NCBI GenBank assembly: GCA_027422505.1
Contig: JAPQWV010000001.1
Span: 3,038,001 to 3,102,000, forward strand
Origin: Craterostigma plantagineum
Taxonomy: Eukaryota; Streptophyta; Magnoliopsida; Lamiales; Linderniaceae
Direction of reading: 5' to 3'
DNA: 64,000 nucleotides
The notes beneath the pieces were generated by a model. The model was not told where the DNA came from. It ran no database searches and was given only the letters and a program-made list of their open reading frames with translations. This document shows, one piece after another, positions 23,115 through 35,250 of this stretch (the stretch's first letter is position 1; each line of letters begins with the position of its first letter). The position numbers and the translations under genes were made by a program.

Positions 23115-24091
23115 AATCATTTGTAGTCTTGAAGTTCTATTAGCTAGTGAGTGATTTGTTGGTTATAATGACAACGTCTACGCGGACATCTACCATTAAA
23201 TGACACTCAATAAAACAAATGCAAGCTTTACTTCGAATTCGAAAGCTTTACTTCAAATTCGAAATACATTACGATAAACAATTATCTTAGTCCATACTTC
23301 ATAAAACCAACCACTAAATTAAGGTTTGTAGACTCCCAGTAGTATAAAAATGCTTGGCATGAACGAAATGAACTTCTCCATAATTGCCACGTCGGCCTGC
23401 AGCTGCAAGATTATCAAGTTCATACAATATAGTCAAATTAAATCGCATAGATTCAATTATAATAAAGCTTTACGTATCGATCGAAAAAGCAATCAACAAT
23501 TTGCCTGATCTTTTTGTAAATGCAAATGGTTCCGATTCTAGATGAATCCTACATCCTTCCATTATTATCGACTGGTTTTTTAGAGAATACAGCTACGAGA
23601 ATGAAAACATCCACGAAGAAAACACATCGACGAAGAAAACACTAGAGAAACAAATCGGCATGTTCTAATTACTTATTCTAATTTTCGAATAAGGGGTTCT
23701 TAATAAGTGAAATAGCAACTAAGCTCATAAACACCTAAGCGGCGGCGCCACAGGTTTGAGCATTGTGGAGGCATACTGAAACTACCCTTCTTCTACTTTT
23801 TTACCTAGTAGTCTATGTTCGCATTACTTATTCTAATTCGAGTTGTATGAGGATAAAAAACGCGCGCACATGTTATTCGCATTACTTATTAATAATTACT
23901 TATTTTTTTCAACTATGTAATGGCTAATTCGAGTTGTTTGAGGATAAACGCGCACATGACTTGGAATAATAAGTAATTAGAATAGGTGATTTTAGCTTCT
24001 TCAACTACCGTAAAATCGATACAGAATCATCAATCAATTTTTCCATTTTCCCTTCCGTGGATTCAATTGATGAATCTGAACCAATTTAAAC
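23115..24091. other. Spacer with a possible 0.3-kb MITE (about 23665-23985)
   Basis: TTCTAATTACTTATTCTAA near 23665 is mirrored by aataagtaattagaata near 23968-23985, which suggests a small terminal-inverted-repeat element. A minus-strand segment at 23440-23330 could be an exon (an acceptor-like cttgcag followed by an open frame with GRRGNYGEVHFVHAKHF), but no family is recognised. Nothing else is supported. Confidence 0.35.
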
Positions 24092-24397
24092 CTACTTGTT
24101 CATACAAAATTCATAAATTGCCTTCTCGTTCGCGTTCCTTATTGAATAAATAGTTGGAACGGGGTCAACGACAGCGGCAAAGAGTAGCCTCGAAGAGCTC
24201 GAATTATACGGCCTCATATCATTCTCTGCAAATTTCTCAGATGAAATGGGTAACATCGAGAATCTCCAAAGGCAGAGCTTTTGGTTTTCGCGTTTTAATT
24301 CAGAGTACGGGCATAGTTGGTTTTGTCCGCTGACAAATTTCAAGGGATCGACTGTCGAACGGTCGTTATCCATAATTTTTCTCTCTTCTACCTGCAC
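24092..24397 (-). CDS. Hypothetical protein, 101 codons
   Basis: The open frame starts MQVEERKIMDNDRSTVD; the ATG at 24373 (MDNDRS) is a second candidate start. It is hydrophilic with mixed composition and has no signal peptide, membrane segment or motif that I know. Codon composition looks more gene-like than the surrounding AT-rich sequence. A (TA)n tract lies about 300 bp upstream. It may be one exon of a larger gene whose 3' exon is the open segment at 23440-23330, or a relic. Function unknown. Confidence 0.3.
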   Translation of the reverse strand: MQVEERKIMDNDRSTVDPLKFVSGQNQLCPYSELKRENQKLCLWRFSMLPISSEKFAENDMRPYNSSSSRLLFAAVVDPVPTIYSIRNANEKAIYEFCMNK

Positions 24398-24704
24398 TGG
24401 GAAAGATTGTCCCTTAAATAGGCGTCGGTCTGTATTTCTTTCTTATGTCAAAGAAGAAAACAGACCCTTGACCTATTATTGTCATATTCTCCTATTCATG
24501 CCAAGCAAGGTAAAGTTATCAACGTTATCAACAAAGTTGTTCTACACAATTTGCTTCAATGGCTATAGCTTTACTCTTTAGGGCCTCAATTGTAATTAAA
24601 AGATTCTTTAGGTAATATTGTTCCGTTCTTTGTTGCCGGCCAAAAATTCAGAAAAAACGATAATGAGATGATGAACTGAGGAAAATATATGGCGGCTAAG
24701 ATTC

Positions 24705-24706
<2 letters not shown>

Positions 24707-24739
<33 letters not shown>
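24707..24739. repeat. (TA)n microsatellite
   Basis: About 16 uninterrupted TA units. Confidence 0.95.
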
Positions 24740-24740
<1 letters not shown>

Positions 24741-26245
24741 TAAAACTCGACGGAGATGGAGAGAGATGGGGTTAAGGGGATCTTACTTTTTTGTGGTTAT
24801 CGCGCTGAGATGTAACTAACAATGAGGTCATTTTATATGGGATTCATACCTCTAAACCTCTTGACCTACCACAGCCGTTGGATTCACAAGCTTGGATCAT
24901 GCCGTTGATTGTGTTTTCATGATCGTGGCTAGGTTTAAGGGAAGAAATGGTCTTTATTTATTTAATTATTATGATATTTTATGTTTTTGTTCTAAACTAA
25001 ATTAATAATTACCTAATTTGAGGGGTGAATCTAAGGTGGTACTTGAAAGTGAAACCTGGTCTAGTTCACTGCGTGACGTATGAAAACTGCATAAGAGGAA
25101 ACCTTTGTGTACCCAAAATTGTTATAACCTATTTTATGACATGGAATAGAGTTTTCTTGGTATTCTTGATGTTACAACGATTTCTTATCTGTTTTGACTT
25201 GATTTTATTCGATCTTTTTTTTTCACCCCACGAACTTTAACTCATTGTAAAGATTAGGTGATAGGATATGATATAAAATATTAACTCAGTTTCGTAATCG
25301 ACTTCAAAAAGTACTAGTAATCTTGAAGTGGAACTCGACTAAATTCGATTCATAGAAAATTACAGACGCATGGAAACTACTAAGGAGAGGAAGAAATGGC
25401 CTAACGTCATTACATATTCCCTGAATTTCTTCCTCTTCAAGCCACGGTTTATTACAAGAGCAACTACTACAGCAAGGTTAATTCAGAAAGAAGGAAAAAA
25501 GCTTCTTCAATTGAGACTTCATAAATACCTTGGGTCAGCTTTGTATGGAGGTTTTGGGCTTCGTCAGTAAGAGGGAAGCAGATGCACGTCGAGAACTGTA
25601 ATGGCAGAATTAATCTCAGCCATGAGAGCTTCGGGCGTTAATGGCATCGTCCTTATGCCTTCGAACACGCTCCACTTTGCCTTTTCTTCGCCCGAGCTCA
25701 TACTCAAAACATTGCAGTCCATATTATTTTTGTTGATCAAAGCATATTATTCCTCTTAAGTTCTTGAGTTCTTGATGATGCTACACTGATCCTGCAAATT
25801 CGATGAGTTTGCTGGGAAGAAGGGAAAATCGAACGTTTAAAACGAAGGAAGATTAACGATAAACGGATAGTAAAAAGCTTATTATTCTCAATATGCATCT
25901 CCCCTCCCCGTCATGAAGCTCGTCATTCAGGTGTAACGCAAATCATCGAACACATCGACTACATAGTTCACAGAGTTTATTAAATCAATCGTAGCCATGG
26001 GATTTTTCTCCCAACGAGATCATTAACGAATTTTAACATCAAGCCATCTTCGTCGCTCATCGATTTGCGAGATTTAGCTGCAAGACAAACCCATCATGCT
26101 ATGTCTTCATCGCACCTGATAAATCACATGAGATCATTAATCTAAATCCATGAAGGTAATCAAACCTTTGGGGAAAAAGAAAGATTTGCCGATGGCGGAC
26201 TGAGACGAGTGTTAGCTCGTATCTGTTGTTCTGGGCTCAAAACTA
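24740..26245. other. Gene-poor spacer
   Basis: No gene is securely supported. On the minus strand a 52-codon frame (see 25564-25722) and a short frame near 26060-25985 (MSDEDGLMLKFVNDLVGRK, after an acceptor-like tcttgcag) may be exons of an unrecognised gene. Confidence 0.35.
25564..25722 (-). CDS. Short hypothetical frame, possible first exon
   Basis: It starts MDCNVLSMSSGEEKAKWSVF and continues FEGIRTMPLTPEALMAEIN. The amphipathic, non-repetitive composition looks like real protein, and the phrase PLTPEALMAEINSAI feels familiar from plant proteins, but I cannot name a family. It ends at a TGA after 52 codons. If real it is probably spliced before the stop. Confidence 0.25.
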   Translation of the reverse strand: MDCNVLSMSSGEEKAKWSVFEGIRTMPLTPEALMAEINSAITVLDVHLLPSY

Positions 26246-26508
26246 CTTCCTCTCTCCCGTCTATTTGTTCCTAAAGATTAGTGGGCACGGAGATTAAGAA
26301 ATCACATTATTTTAATATTATAGTACACCTTTTGAGGTATAGAGAGAGAAAAGTAATCAGTAGACACGCAAATCAAGAAGACTTTTTTTAATATTAATGG
26401 TGTAATTAGTTTAATTAGTAGGATAATTTTTTACCGAAAATAGAAATGGGAAGAATTATGTGGGACGCCCGAAATAGAGATGGGAAGAAATAAGTGGGAC
26501 GGAGGTAG
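26246..26508. mobile_element. Stowaway MITE, copy A
   Basis: Ends CTTCCTCTCTCCCGTC and GGGACGGAGGTAG (inverted) are flanked by TA on both sides. These are the Tc1/mariner-related Stowaway signatures. The interior is nearly the same as that of the element at 49820-50087, in the same orientation, and matches 33957-34220 in reverse. Confidence 0.9.
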
Positions 26509-26599
26509 TATTTTTTTTGGTCGCTGCAAGATAAATACTGTTTATCCAGATTCTGATCAGTTGGCCCATGTCAAGCCCGATACAAAGTGCGGCCCCTTG

Positions 26600-26945
26600 T
26601 AAGCTATCTCCCATGTAGAGCCGTCAATATTACCCGCGGTACGCGGGCCGCCCCGCCCCGCCCCACCCTCTCTGATTTTTCAGGCCCGCCAATAATAAAT
26701 ACTACTCCCTCTGTCCCTGTATGTTTTGAACATATGGCTTCGGGCGGTTTTGACAGGTCTACTCCCATGTGGTTTGGTAGGATTAGCAAAGAATTGTCAT
26801 TTTTATTATATTATACAAATAAAAAACAAAAAAGATGAAAAACCACCCTTACACATATTTCACACACGCACCTAGGGTTGTCAACGGGGCGGGTTCGGGG
26901 CGGAGACGATGGTCCCCGTCCCCGCGGGGATCCCCGTCCCATCAC
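26600..26945. mobile_element. GC-rich hAT-type termini and a Stowaway end (fragments)
   Basis: A C/G-rich run near 26630-26690 (acccgcggtacgcgggccg) is followed at about 26702 by a Stowaway-like left end (ctactccctctgtccc). At 26873 tagggttgtcaacggggcgg begins another GC-rich terminus. A short related piece (gacggggcggagaa) recurs at 31787, beyond the LINE, so the LINE may have split this element. Borders are not resolved. Confidence 0.4.
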
Positions 26946-27209
26946 TATTTAGAAAAAAAATTCAATTTATATTATTTTAATATTATTTAAACTATATTTT
27001 ATTATTATTTATATTATTTAAGCTATATTTTACTCATATTTATATTATTTTAATATTTCCAAAGTACATATATTTGGTAGAATAGAGATATTCATTAACA
27101 CCAACTCAGTTTATACACCTACTATCAAAGGAGGAATCATAGACTATTAGCTAAACTGAGAATGATAAAACTTGCATCTACATTCTAACTCCATCAACAT
27201 CCCTAAATT

Positions 27210-30200
27210 GAGTTATAGTCTTCACCCTCCACTTCAATTCCTGAACTATTACTTGCACAGTTTGCTCCACAGACCTCGAACTCAGCTCATGCAATGTTCC
27301 GCTCCCTCCAAATGTGGTAAATCGTAGCTGTCACACAAGCAATGGCAATTCTTCACCTTCTCTTACCTCCCACCAGTTTGAGCCAATGACACAAGTATGA
27401 AAATGATCCCAGCACACCATCCAGATTAATCCACTCACAGACTTTACACACCACCCGTTGGCTGTAATTACACTCCAGAAATAAATGCTCAATAGATTCA
27501 TCAGAATCACCACAGAGCCTACATTTCCTGTTACTGATACATAACCCCCAGCCAGCTAGTCGATCCAGCGTAAGTAGCTTCTTCTGAATCAATAACCATA
27601 ACATGAAGGAATGCTTGGGTATGTTCATTCTGTTCCACGTAGCTTTAGACAGGGGAAAAGCAGGGGAATCACCTTTAAGCCAGTTAGAATATAAACCATC
27701 ACATGATGGGAGTCATGTCATGTTTGCATACCCTGCACGAAACCTCTCCTTTAATATGTGTAACTTTTTCAATGCCAGCTAGCATCCACAGCAGGGCTGA
27801 ATTCCCAAAAACTGCACCCTTTCAGGTACACCACATGAACCCATTTGATCCATAACGAATCAACTGCCAAAGTAATATCCCAAATTTGTTTCCCAGCCAA
27901 AGCTAAGTTCCAGGTTACATAGTCTTTCGAACTTAAACCTCCTTTACTCTTGGACAGACAGACTCTCTCCCAGCTGACAAGAGGAATGCACTTGCCATGA
28001 GCTTTCCTTCCCCATAGGAATTCCATACAAATCCTATCAGTCTCCTTCGACACTGCCTTAGGAAGTAGAAACATGGAGCCCCAGAATCCATGAGTAGCAA
28101 GCAGTACTGAATTGATCAGACACAGTCTCCCTGCATAGGATAAATTCCTAAAAGACCAACACCTAATCCGAGCAGTGATTTTTTCCACAAGAGCTTGGCA
28201 TGAATTTCTGTTCCATTTAGTAGGAGAGATAGGAACACCGAGATATCTCATGGGATATCTTCCCAATTGGCACCCAGTAATGCTGAGAATCTAGTCCTTA
28301 GTCACATCAGACACGCCAGCAAGAAAAACATTAGATTTCAGCTGATTTGCTTCTAAACCAGACACACATTTGAAGTGGACCAATGCATCATTTACCACCT
28401 TAACTGCTTCAGCTTTACCTTTGCAAAATATCATAAGGTCATCCGCAAAACATAAATTCACCAGTTTCACAGCTTTACAAATGGGATGGAACCTAAACGG
28501 TGGATGCTTAATGATAGCTGAAGCTTCCTAGTCAAGTACTCCATAGCAAGCACAAAAAGCAATGGAGAAACAGGGTCCCCCTGTCTAATCCCTCGAGCTG
28601 CTTTGAAGCATCCAGCATGAGACCCATTGATAGCAATACTGAAGGCTACGGTCCGTACACATTCCATAACCCAAGACACAAACTTGGTGGGAAACTTCAA
28701 CATACACATCCATGTCCTCAAGAACTCCCAATCCAATGTGTCATGCCTTCCTAATGTCCACTTTCATGAGCACACGCGCTGATGCATTCCTCCTATTATA
28801 TAATCTGAGGAGGTCTTGACATAAGAGGACATTGTGCACAATTGATCTACCTTCCACAAAAGCACTTTGATTCAAGTTAATGAGCTTAGGCATAAGAGGC
28901 TTAAGCCTTGAGCATAAAAGCTTGGATATGCATTTGTAGATTGTGTTACTGACGCTATGGGTCTAAAATCCTGAGCTGAAACTGGGAACTCCGTCTTAGG
29001 AATCAAACACAAAACAGTTCTGTTAATACTGGGCAACATCTTACCAGTGTCAAAAATTCCAATATAGCATCAGTAACTTGATCCCCCACTACCCCCATGC
29101 ATGTTTAAAGAAGCCACTACTATATCCATCCGGCCCCGGAGCCACATCTTCGTGTATGGAGTTCATAACAGCAGCCACCTCCTTTCTGTCAAATGGTTTG
29201 ATGATTTCCAACTGGTCATTCAGATTCAAAGTGTACCCTTCCTCCACTACCAGCCGATCAATGTTTTGTGATGGTTGTCTACACTTGCCAAGCATATCTT
29301 GATAGTACTCAATAAAATGTTGCTGAATAGCCTCATCGCCAGAAATAGGAACCCCTTCCTGAGATACAATAAAGGGTACCCTATTCCTGTAAATTCTGTG
29401 CTTAATCACTGCATGAAAATAAGCAGAATTTTGATCCCCTTTATCTAGCCACCTCACTTTAGCTTTTTGTCTCAAGAACTTGTCATTAGCTGCACTTAAG
29501 AATCCATATTCCCTTCTAATCCCCTCTTCAATAGCAATCAAATCAGCACTCATAGGATTGGAATGTAAGGCAGCTTGGCTATCCTCCAATTGCCTCTTAA
29601 CAACTTCAGTTCTGTTAACAATGTTAGCAAACAGTGTTCTATTCAAAGCTTTTAAAGGACCACGGAGCTTAACCAAGTTACTGCTAACACACCTCATACT
29701 TGATCCATTATGAACAGTCCATTGAGTGCTTATTTTCAAAAATTCAGGTGCCAAACTCCACATATTGAAATATTTGGTTTGTTGCGAGGCTTAACCTGGC
29801 TCATACTCCTCAGCAAGATAGGGGTGTGGTCTGACACTCCCTCACAGAGAAATTCAGCTACATAATCACAGAATTTATCAGTCCATGCTGTATTTGCTAG
29901 GCCCAGTCAATCATACACCATATTCTACTCTCAGGATTCTGTTTATTAGACCATGTATATTGACAGCCACTTCTTAAATATCCTCAAGCTGACAATAGTA
30001 AATGATTAAAGTTGGTGAATTCCACAGAGTGAATAACAGATCCTCCAATCCCATCGCCAAATCCCCTTATATTGTTAAAATCACCCCACACAATCCAAGG
30101 ATCAACCATTGTTTCACCAATCTGAGAAACATGCTCATTCTGTCAGTAAGGTAAGTAACAATCTCCCTCTTTCAGAATTTGAAAGTGCATATGTTGGTTA

Positions 30201-30456
30201 GTTTTTGATAGAAGTTTCAGCTGGAAGCCACCTCTCCACACTACCACAATCCTACCATTAGGATGTTCACTAATGTTATGTGCAGATTCCCATTCATTAA
30301 AGACTCTCTTCACACAGTTTCTACGTTCCCTACTTTGATCTTTGTTTCAAGAAAGCACATAATATTGATTCTATACTTGTTGCAGAAAAGAGCAACCTCT
30401 CTCTGCTTTACAGGGCCATTAAGGCCCCTAATATTCCACACAACGCATCTATCCAT
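27210..30456 (-). pseudogene. LINE ORF2 (endonuclease, reverse transcriptase, zf-RVT)
   Basis: It starts MDRCVVWNIRGLNGPVKQRE at 30456, a typical apurinic-type endonuclease opening, and overlaps the ORF1 tail by a few bases. The pre-RT region at 29763-29089 has DVAPGPDGYSSGFFK. RT motifs are RGIRQGDPVSPLLF (28590-28550) and LCFADDLMIF (28455-28425). The region 28266-27769 carries RYLGVPIS and CMEFLWG. The zf-RVT zinc-binding region is at 27628-27353 with CRLCGDSDESIEHLFLEC. Frame changes or stops occur near 29760, 29060, 28740, 28480 and 27700. Confidence 0.85.
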
Positions 30457-31690
30457 GATCTAAGCCTTTACCCCTCTGCTTGGAAGGGGAAATCCTAGCT
30501 GCCTTACATTGTTCATTCTCCTCCTGCACCATCATCTCAGCCCATGATGATCTGTTTTTCCCACCAGATACAAATCCCAGAGTTTTAGACTCACTTATTG
30601 AATGCTCTCCATCTGCTGTTATGGAGTACTCATTACTCCCAGGATGATTAACTGCAGCCTGTACCACATAATCTTTTCCCTGCCCATGACCCTCAGAACT
30701 AGTCTCAGCAGGAATAGACTGCTTGGCTCAACATCCTTTTTACACATACTTTCTTCATGGCCATACTTCCCACATTTACAACACTGGTTTCCACTCATAT
30801 CTAATCTTCTGCTCCGTAAGTTGCCCCCGCTCATTCATAAACTGTATGCTATCTTTGAGAGGTTTGTTGAGATCAATCTCCACAAGGACCCTAGCAAAAT
30901 GAATTTGCTCTTTCTTCCTCGTATAATCATCAGTCATAATTGGCTTCCCAATTAGACTAGTTAGCTTGCTCAGGGTTTTCAGGCCCCAATATTTCAACTC
31001 TAGCTGAGGTAAATGCACCCATATAGGAACACTAGCCACACCTATTTTGCTGAATTGAGTATCTTCTATCCAAGGCGCTAGCACCACTGGCTTCCTGTCA
31101 AAATGGAGAATTTCAGATTGTAGAATCCGATCTCTACTATCCACAGAATCAAAGCGAGCTAGGAACAAACCCTGTCTCACTTGCCAGACATTGACTAGCC
31201 CCACTTTATCCCACTTCCTTTTCAGAAAACCCGACATAACCCCATACGGAGGGTTAGCCCCTAGCACATAGCATAAGAGAGCATATTTCCAATGGTCCAC
31301 TTCCTCTTTAATCTCCTCCCGGCTCACAGATCCTATTTCAACACCACCTTCAGTGAGAGGCTCCACATAATCAAGGCGATTCCCGATTTTGCAGGAAATC
31401 CACATTTAATCTAGACCACGGATTAAGCACTATTGAATCCCCATCTTGCCGCTTGGGAATACCCCTGAAGCCTCCCTTGGAGTAGGCCATGCCCCTATCA
31501 CTTTCTCAGTGTCCTCATCCGTGTCCACCAATGGAACAGTAACCCTCGATGCTCTCAGACTTTCCCCAGAATCCACTCTATCCTTACGCGCCTTGCTTTG
31601 CCCATGATGATTCCCCGAGATGTTAGAGGGTGGCGTCGTCACCGTGACCAACGTAGCCCCCTGTTTAGCAGGTTTCCTCTTTTTCTCCAT
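30449..31690 (-). pseudogene. LINE ORF1 (DUF4283, CCHC zinc knuckle)
   Basis: It starts MEKKRKPAKQGATLVTV at 31690. After a frame change near 31420 comes a DUF4283-like region (31405-30776) with GFLKRKWDKVGLVNVWQV and ARVLVEIDLNKPL. The zinc knuckle CCKCGKYGHEESMC is near 30785-30740 in a different frame, and the tail runs to 30449. DUF4283 plus CCHC is the RNA-binding ORF1 arrangement of plant L1 elements. At least two frame changes are present. Confidence 0.8.
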
Positions 31691-31745
31691 GGCGGAAGAT
31701 AGAGAAAATTGCCCTTATTTGCAAGTAAGCTTTTCCTTATAATAA

Positions 31746-32919
31746 TATTAATTCAATATAATATATATTAGTTTTATTATCGAGGACGGGGCGGAGAATA
31801 GCGGAGAATCCCCGTTAAACTAGTATATATACAATCAAATGTAGTTTTGTTCTCTCCATTTTTATTAGGGCTATTATATTTCAGGCCCCATTAGCAAGTT
31901 TGGATAGAATTCAGGCCGCATTAATGTTTGAGTTGAAGTGAAGGGCCCATTTAAGTTTTCATTAGAGTTAAGAGCCCAAATGCTGCTAAAAGACTTTTTA
32001 CCCTTATTTATTCAGCTTTCACGCCCAAAACACTGACTTTCATTACCACTTCACCGCAAACTGGTATCACATTATTTTGGTATATTTTATTATTCCAATT
32101 TGGGTAATGCTTCTTATGATAACTATACCGCTTTACCCCTTTTTAGTACTGCATGAATATTAAATACCAAATGTACCACTTACTCTAATGGGGTCCCGTT
32201 AGCAATGGATGTAAAATACTAAGTTTAAACTGGATGTTGGATGAAATGTTGGGCTAACACTCAACCTCACTGTTAAACGCACAGGGAAATGATACACTTA
32301 GCGATAAAATGAAACGAACACGAGAAGTGATTTTGTGCAGCAAGTTAAATAACTTGCTGCGTGCCTCAAGTCGCAAACTCCACTATAAAGATGGATTACA
32401 AAGACTATCAAAAAGGATAGCCAAAACAAGCCTAGCAAAACCTACGAATCAAATGATTCTGAAAACTACAAAGTCTTTCGACCTTTGAAAAACTAGGCTA
32501 AAAAGAAACTCTCGTGTTCTAAAGTACTCGCTCAAAGTCGCTCGTACAAAATCTTCTTTTTTTTTTCTCTCGTTAAGTCCAAGTCGCTTATATATGTCTT
32601 CAACTTCCAAATAACTTCTCCAATCGACTTGGTTGTCTCCACTAACGTCCACTAAGAGGATTTGGTCCGTTAGTGACAGTTAGGGTTCGACCTAGTCTGC
32701 TCCAAAGGCTTGGTCTCCAAGTCACCTATTTTTAGTAGCTCTCTTCCTTAATTGGCTCCACGCACTTTCGCCACGTTCTAGACTCGTTCCATCTCTTATA
32801 TACGTCATGAAAAACACTAAAAAGAGCCAAGAACCAAATTAGACAAGTTTTGGGTATGAAAGATAAAACTTAGAAAGGGAACATTCTCGGCCAACAAATG
32901 TTGACTAGAATGTTACCCC
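31746..32919. other. Spacer, no gene seen
   Basis: No supported frame or repeat apart from the short GC-rich piece at 31787-31820. Confidence 0.45.
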
Positions 32920-32942
32920 TGTTGGGGATGTGCCCTCGGAAT

Positions 32943-33819
32943 TAGGGGTGGTTCGGTACGATATACCGTACCAAAACTGTGATACCGTACCGAAATTTCG
33001 GTATCCAAAAAAATCATACCAATACCATACCAAAATTCCTGTATACCTTAAATTTCGATACGGTATCATACCGAAATTTCGGTATGGTATCGGTATCATA
33101 CCTTCTATACCATTCATACAGAGGGTTTTTTTACCATGCGTGTCTCGTGACTCGTTAATTCGTTGTTTTGGAATTTTTAATCAATTCAAACTCCTTAGGC
33201 CCCAGATAGAATATTAATACCAAATTTTTCAAAATAAAAAGATTTTTTAACCTTAAATAATTTACATATTTTAGCTAGTCTACTTAGTAAGACAAAAAAC
33301 TTTACATAACCACAAAATACAACTTTATATACAGATTAATTAGAACAAAGTGACTATATTTAAAAAATTAGTGAAGATTAACAAAAAGTAATTGCATTGC
33401 ATCTTCACGCTTTCAAAAATCATGAAAAAAAACATTAAAAAGGCAAAAATTAAACGCTACTTGAGTTACATAAGTAAAATATGATGGGCCTAATATTAGA
33501 AAGTTGTGTATAAGTAATAATGTATGGGCTAAATAAGTTTATGAAGATCCTTAATTTTTCATTTTATATTTTTTGAAATAATATAATATATGTGAGTATA
33601 TATATGTATAAAATATATTAAAAATTTTAGAATTTCGGTATTCGGTATAATCGTTATACCTAATTTTAAAAACTTTCATACCATTACCGTACCAAAAATT
33701 TTCGGTACGGTATCATACCTTACCAAAAACTTCGGTATACCAAAATTTTCGATATTTTCGATACGATTCGATACGATAAGGACGGTATTTCGGTATTTCG
33801 GTATTTTTCCCCAGCCCTA
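32943..33819. mobile_element. hAT element with CGGTATACCG-rich ends, copy 2
   Basis: It begins TAGGGGTGGTTCGGTACG and ends CCCCAGCCCTA. A perfect 8-bp duplication, ctcggaat, lies at 32935-32942 and 33820-33827. It is the same family as 16060-16798 but carries about 140 bp more, between roughly 33340 and 33540. No transposase. Confidence 0.93.
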
Positions 33820-33956
33820 CTCGGAATGCCATTCGAGGATGTAATGAATAGGGCATGTATTTAATAATCGATGTATTATTCGTTATGTATTTGAAAATGT
33901 ATTCTTATACGTATTAAGGGAATTTATACTTTATTATTTATTCTTCAAAAGGCATA

Positions 33957-34220
33957 CTACCTCTGTCCCACTTATTTCTTCCCATATTTCTATTTCGGGC
34001 GTCCCACATAATTCTTCTCATTTCCATTTTTGGTAAAAAATTATTCCAATAATTAAACTAATTACACCATTTATATTAAAAAAAGAGTTCTTAATTTGCA
34101 TGCACACTAATAAGTTTTCTCTCTCCGTACCTTAAAAGTGTACTATAATATTAAAATAATGTAGTTTCTTAATCTCCGTGCCCACTAATCCTTGGGAAGA
34201 ATTAGATGAGACGGAGGAAG
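33957..34220. mobile_element. Stowaway MITE, copy B (inverted relative to A and C)
   Basis: It begins CTACCTCTGTCCCACTTATT and ends gagacggaggaag, with flanking TA at 33955-33956 and 34221-34222. The interior is the reverse complement of copies A and C. Confidence 0.9.
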
Positions 34221-34475
34221 TATTATTTATTTACCTATTAAGTCTTACTAGGCATTCGGTGAGACGGTAAATAAATAAATCCCATATGTCGTGAGTTTAT
34301 TCACCGATTCTCATGGATGAGAGAGGGGCATCGGTGAGCTATTATCCTCTGATATTAAATTAGTCCATAAGTCTTAGACCTTAGTAGGGTGACTGAGTGT
34401 CAATTACGACTTATTTGTTGACGACTCTTGTATGGTTGTGCCAATCATTCGCTTGGGAAGCGGGAGGTCGTAACA

Positions 34476-34889
34476 TTGGTATAAGTTGAATCAGGGGATT
34501 AACTTGTACTTGGACACGACTCGCAATCGACGATCACATGGCCTTATCATTACTCTGGGTAGCGTCAATGATCGATCGATTGACTATAGTAGTGTGCGTG
34601 GACCTTAGACCGAAGGGTCTTTGACGGAGTTGACTTTGGGGTCTTGACTTGTCACTAGTTTGCTAGGCCACCTTGTTCGGGGACGATGGGTCGGCGGCGA
34701 CATGCGATCTTGACAACAAAGAGTAACTACCGTGCTTAGACTATCGTGAGGGATTCACTATCTCGTTAGTAACCGAGATATGTGTCCTATGCATATTCGG
34801 GGACGGGAAATTACGAAGTCTTCGGCCGAAGCTATAAACTGACTTACGTGGGACGTAAGAGCAGTTTAGTAATTTCGCCAGTCATGAAT
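34476..34889. other. Sequence after the LTR, unassigned
   Basis: It may be the leader of the element whose LTR is at 32920-34475. No coding similarity seen. Confidence 0.35.
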
Positions 34890-35250
34890 TTTCGTGAAAA
34901 AACTAAAGATCTTCCCACCTCTAAAAGATGCTTATTTTTTCGTTCTGCGATTCCATTTTGTTGTGGGGTGTTGCTACAAGAGATTTGATGTACAATACCT
35001 TTCTCCACAAAAAAATTTCCCAAACTTTTGTTAAAATATTCCTTTCCATTATCACTTCGAACAATTTTAATTTTTTCCTTAAACTGTGTTTCAACCATGA
35101 CGTAAAAATTTTGAAAAACATGTCCAACCTCTGACTTATCTTTCAATAGATACACCCAACAAACTCTCATATGATCGTCAATAAATGTGACAAACCATTT
35201 TTTTCCAGATTGAGTTAAAACTCTAAAAGGGCCCCCACACATCAGTTGGT
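34890..35250 (-). pseudogene. Ty1/copia integrase fragment
   Basis: A minus-strand frame carries the integrase core in order: FVTFIDDHMRVCWVY, KIVRSDNGKEYF, SNTPQQNGIAERKN. It is cut off at about 34890 after RSLVFSRKFM. It is more distant from the other copia copies here than they are from one another. No LTR is attached. Confidence 0.8.

Larger units (their letters stand above)
27060..31745 (-). mobile_element. L1-type LINE (non-LTR retrotransposon), degraded
   Basis: Two minus-strand gene regions in LINE order: ORF1 (DUF4283 and zinc knuckle) and ORF2 (endonuclease, reverse transcriptase, zf-RVT). The 5' border is near 31745. The 3' border is near 27060, without a clear poly(A) tail or target duplication, so both ends are approximate. 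Many frame breaks show that it is inactive. Confidence 0.82.
32920..34475 (+). repeat. Copia-type LTR carrying two nested insertions
   Basis: It starts TGTTGGGGATGTGCCCTCGG, a start typical of copia LTRs, and ends cgtaaca. A degenerate primer-site-like ttggtataag follows. Removing the hAT (32943-33819) with one target copy and the Stowaway (33957-34220) with its TA leaves about 405 bp, a normal LTR length. The sequence on either side of the hAT reads continuously. No partner LTR was found. Confidence 0.6.

Noticed and set aside
27060..31745. Target duplication and poly(A) tail of the LINE
   Set aside because: Both flanks are AT-rich and several weak matches are possible. None stands out, so borders are given as approximate.
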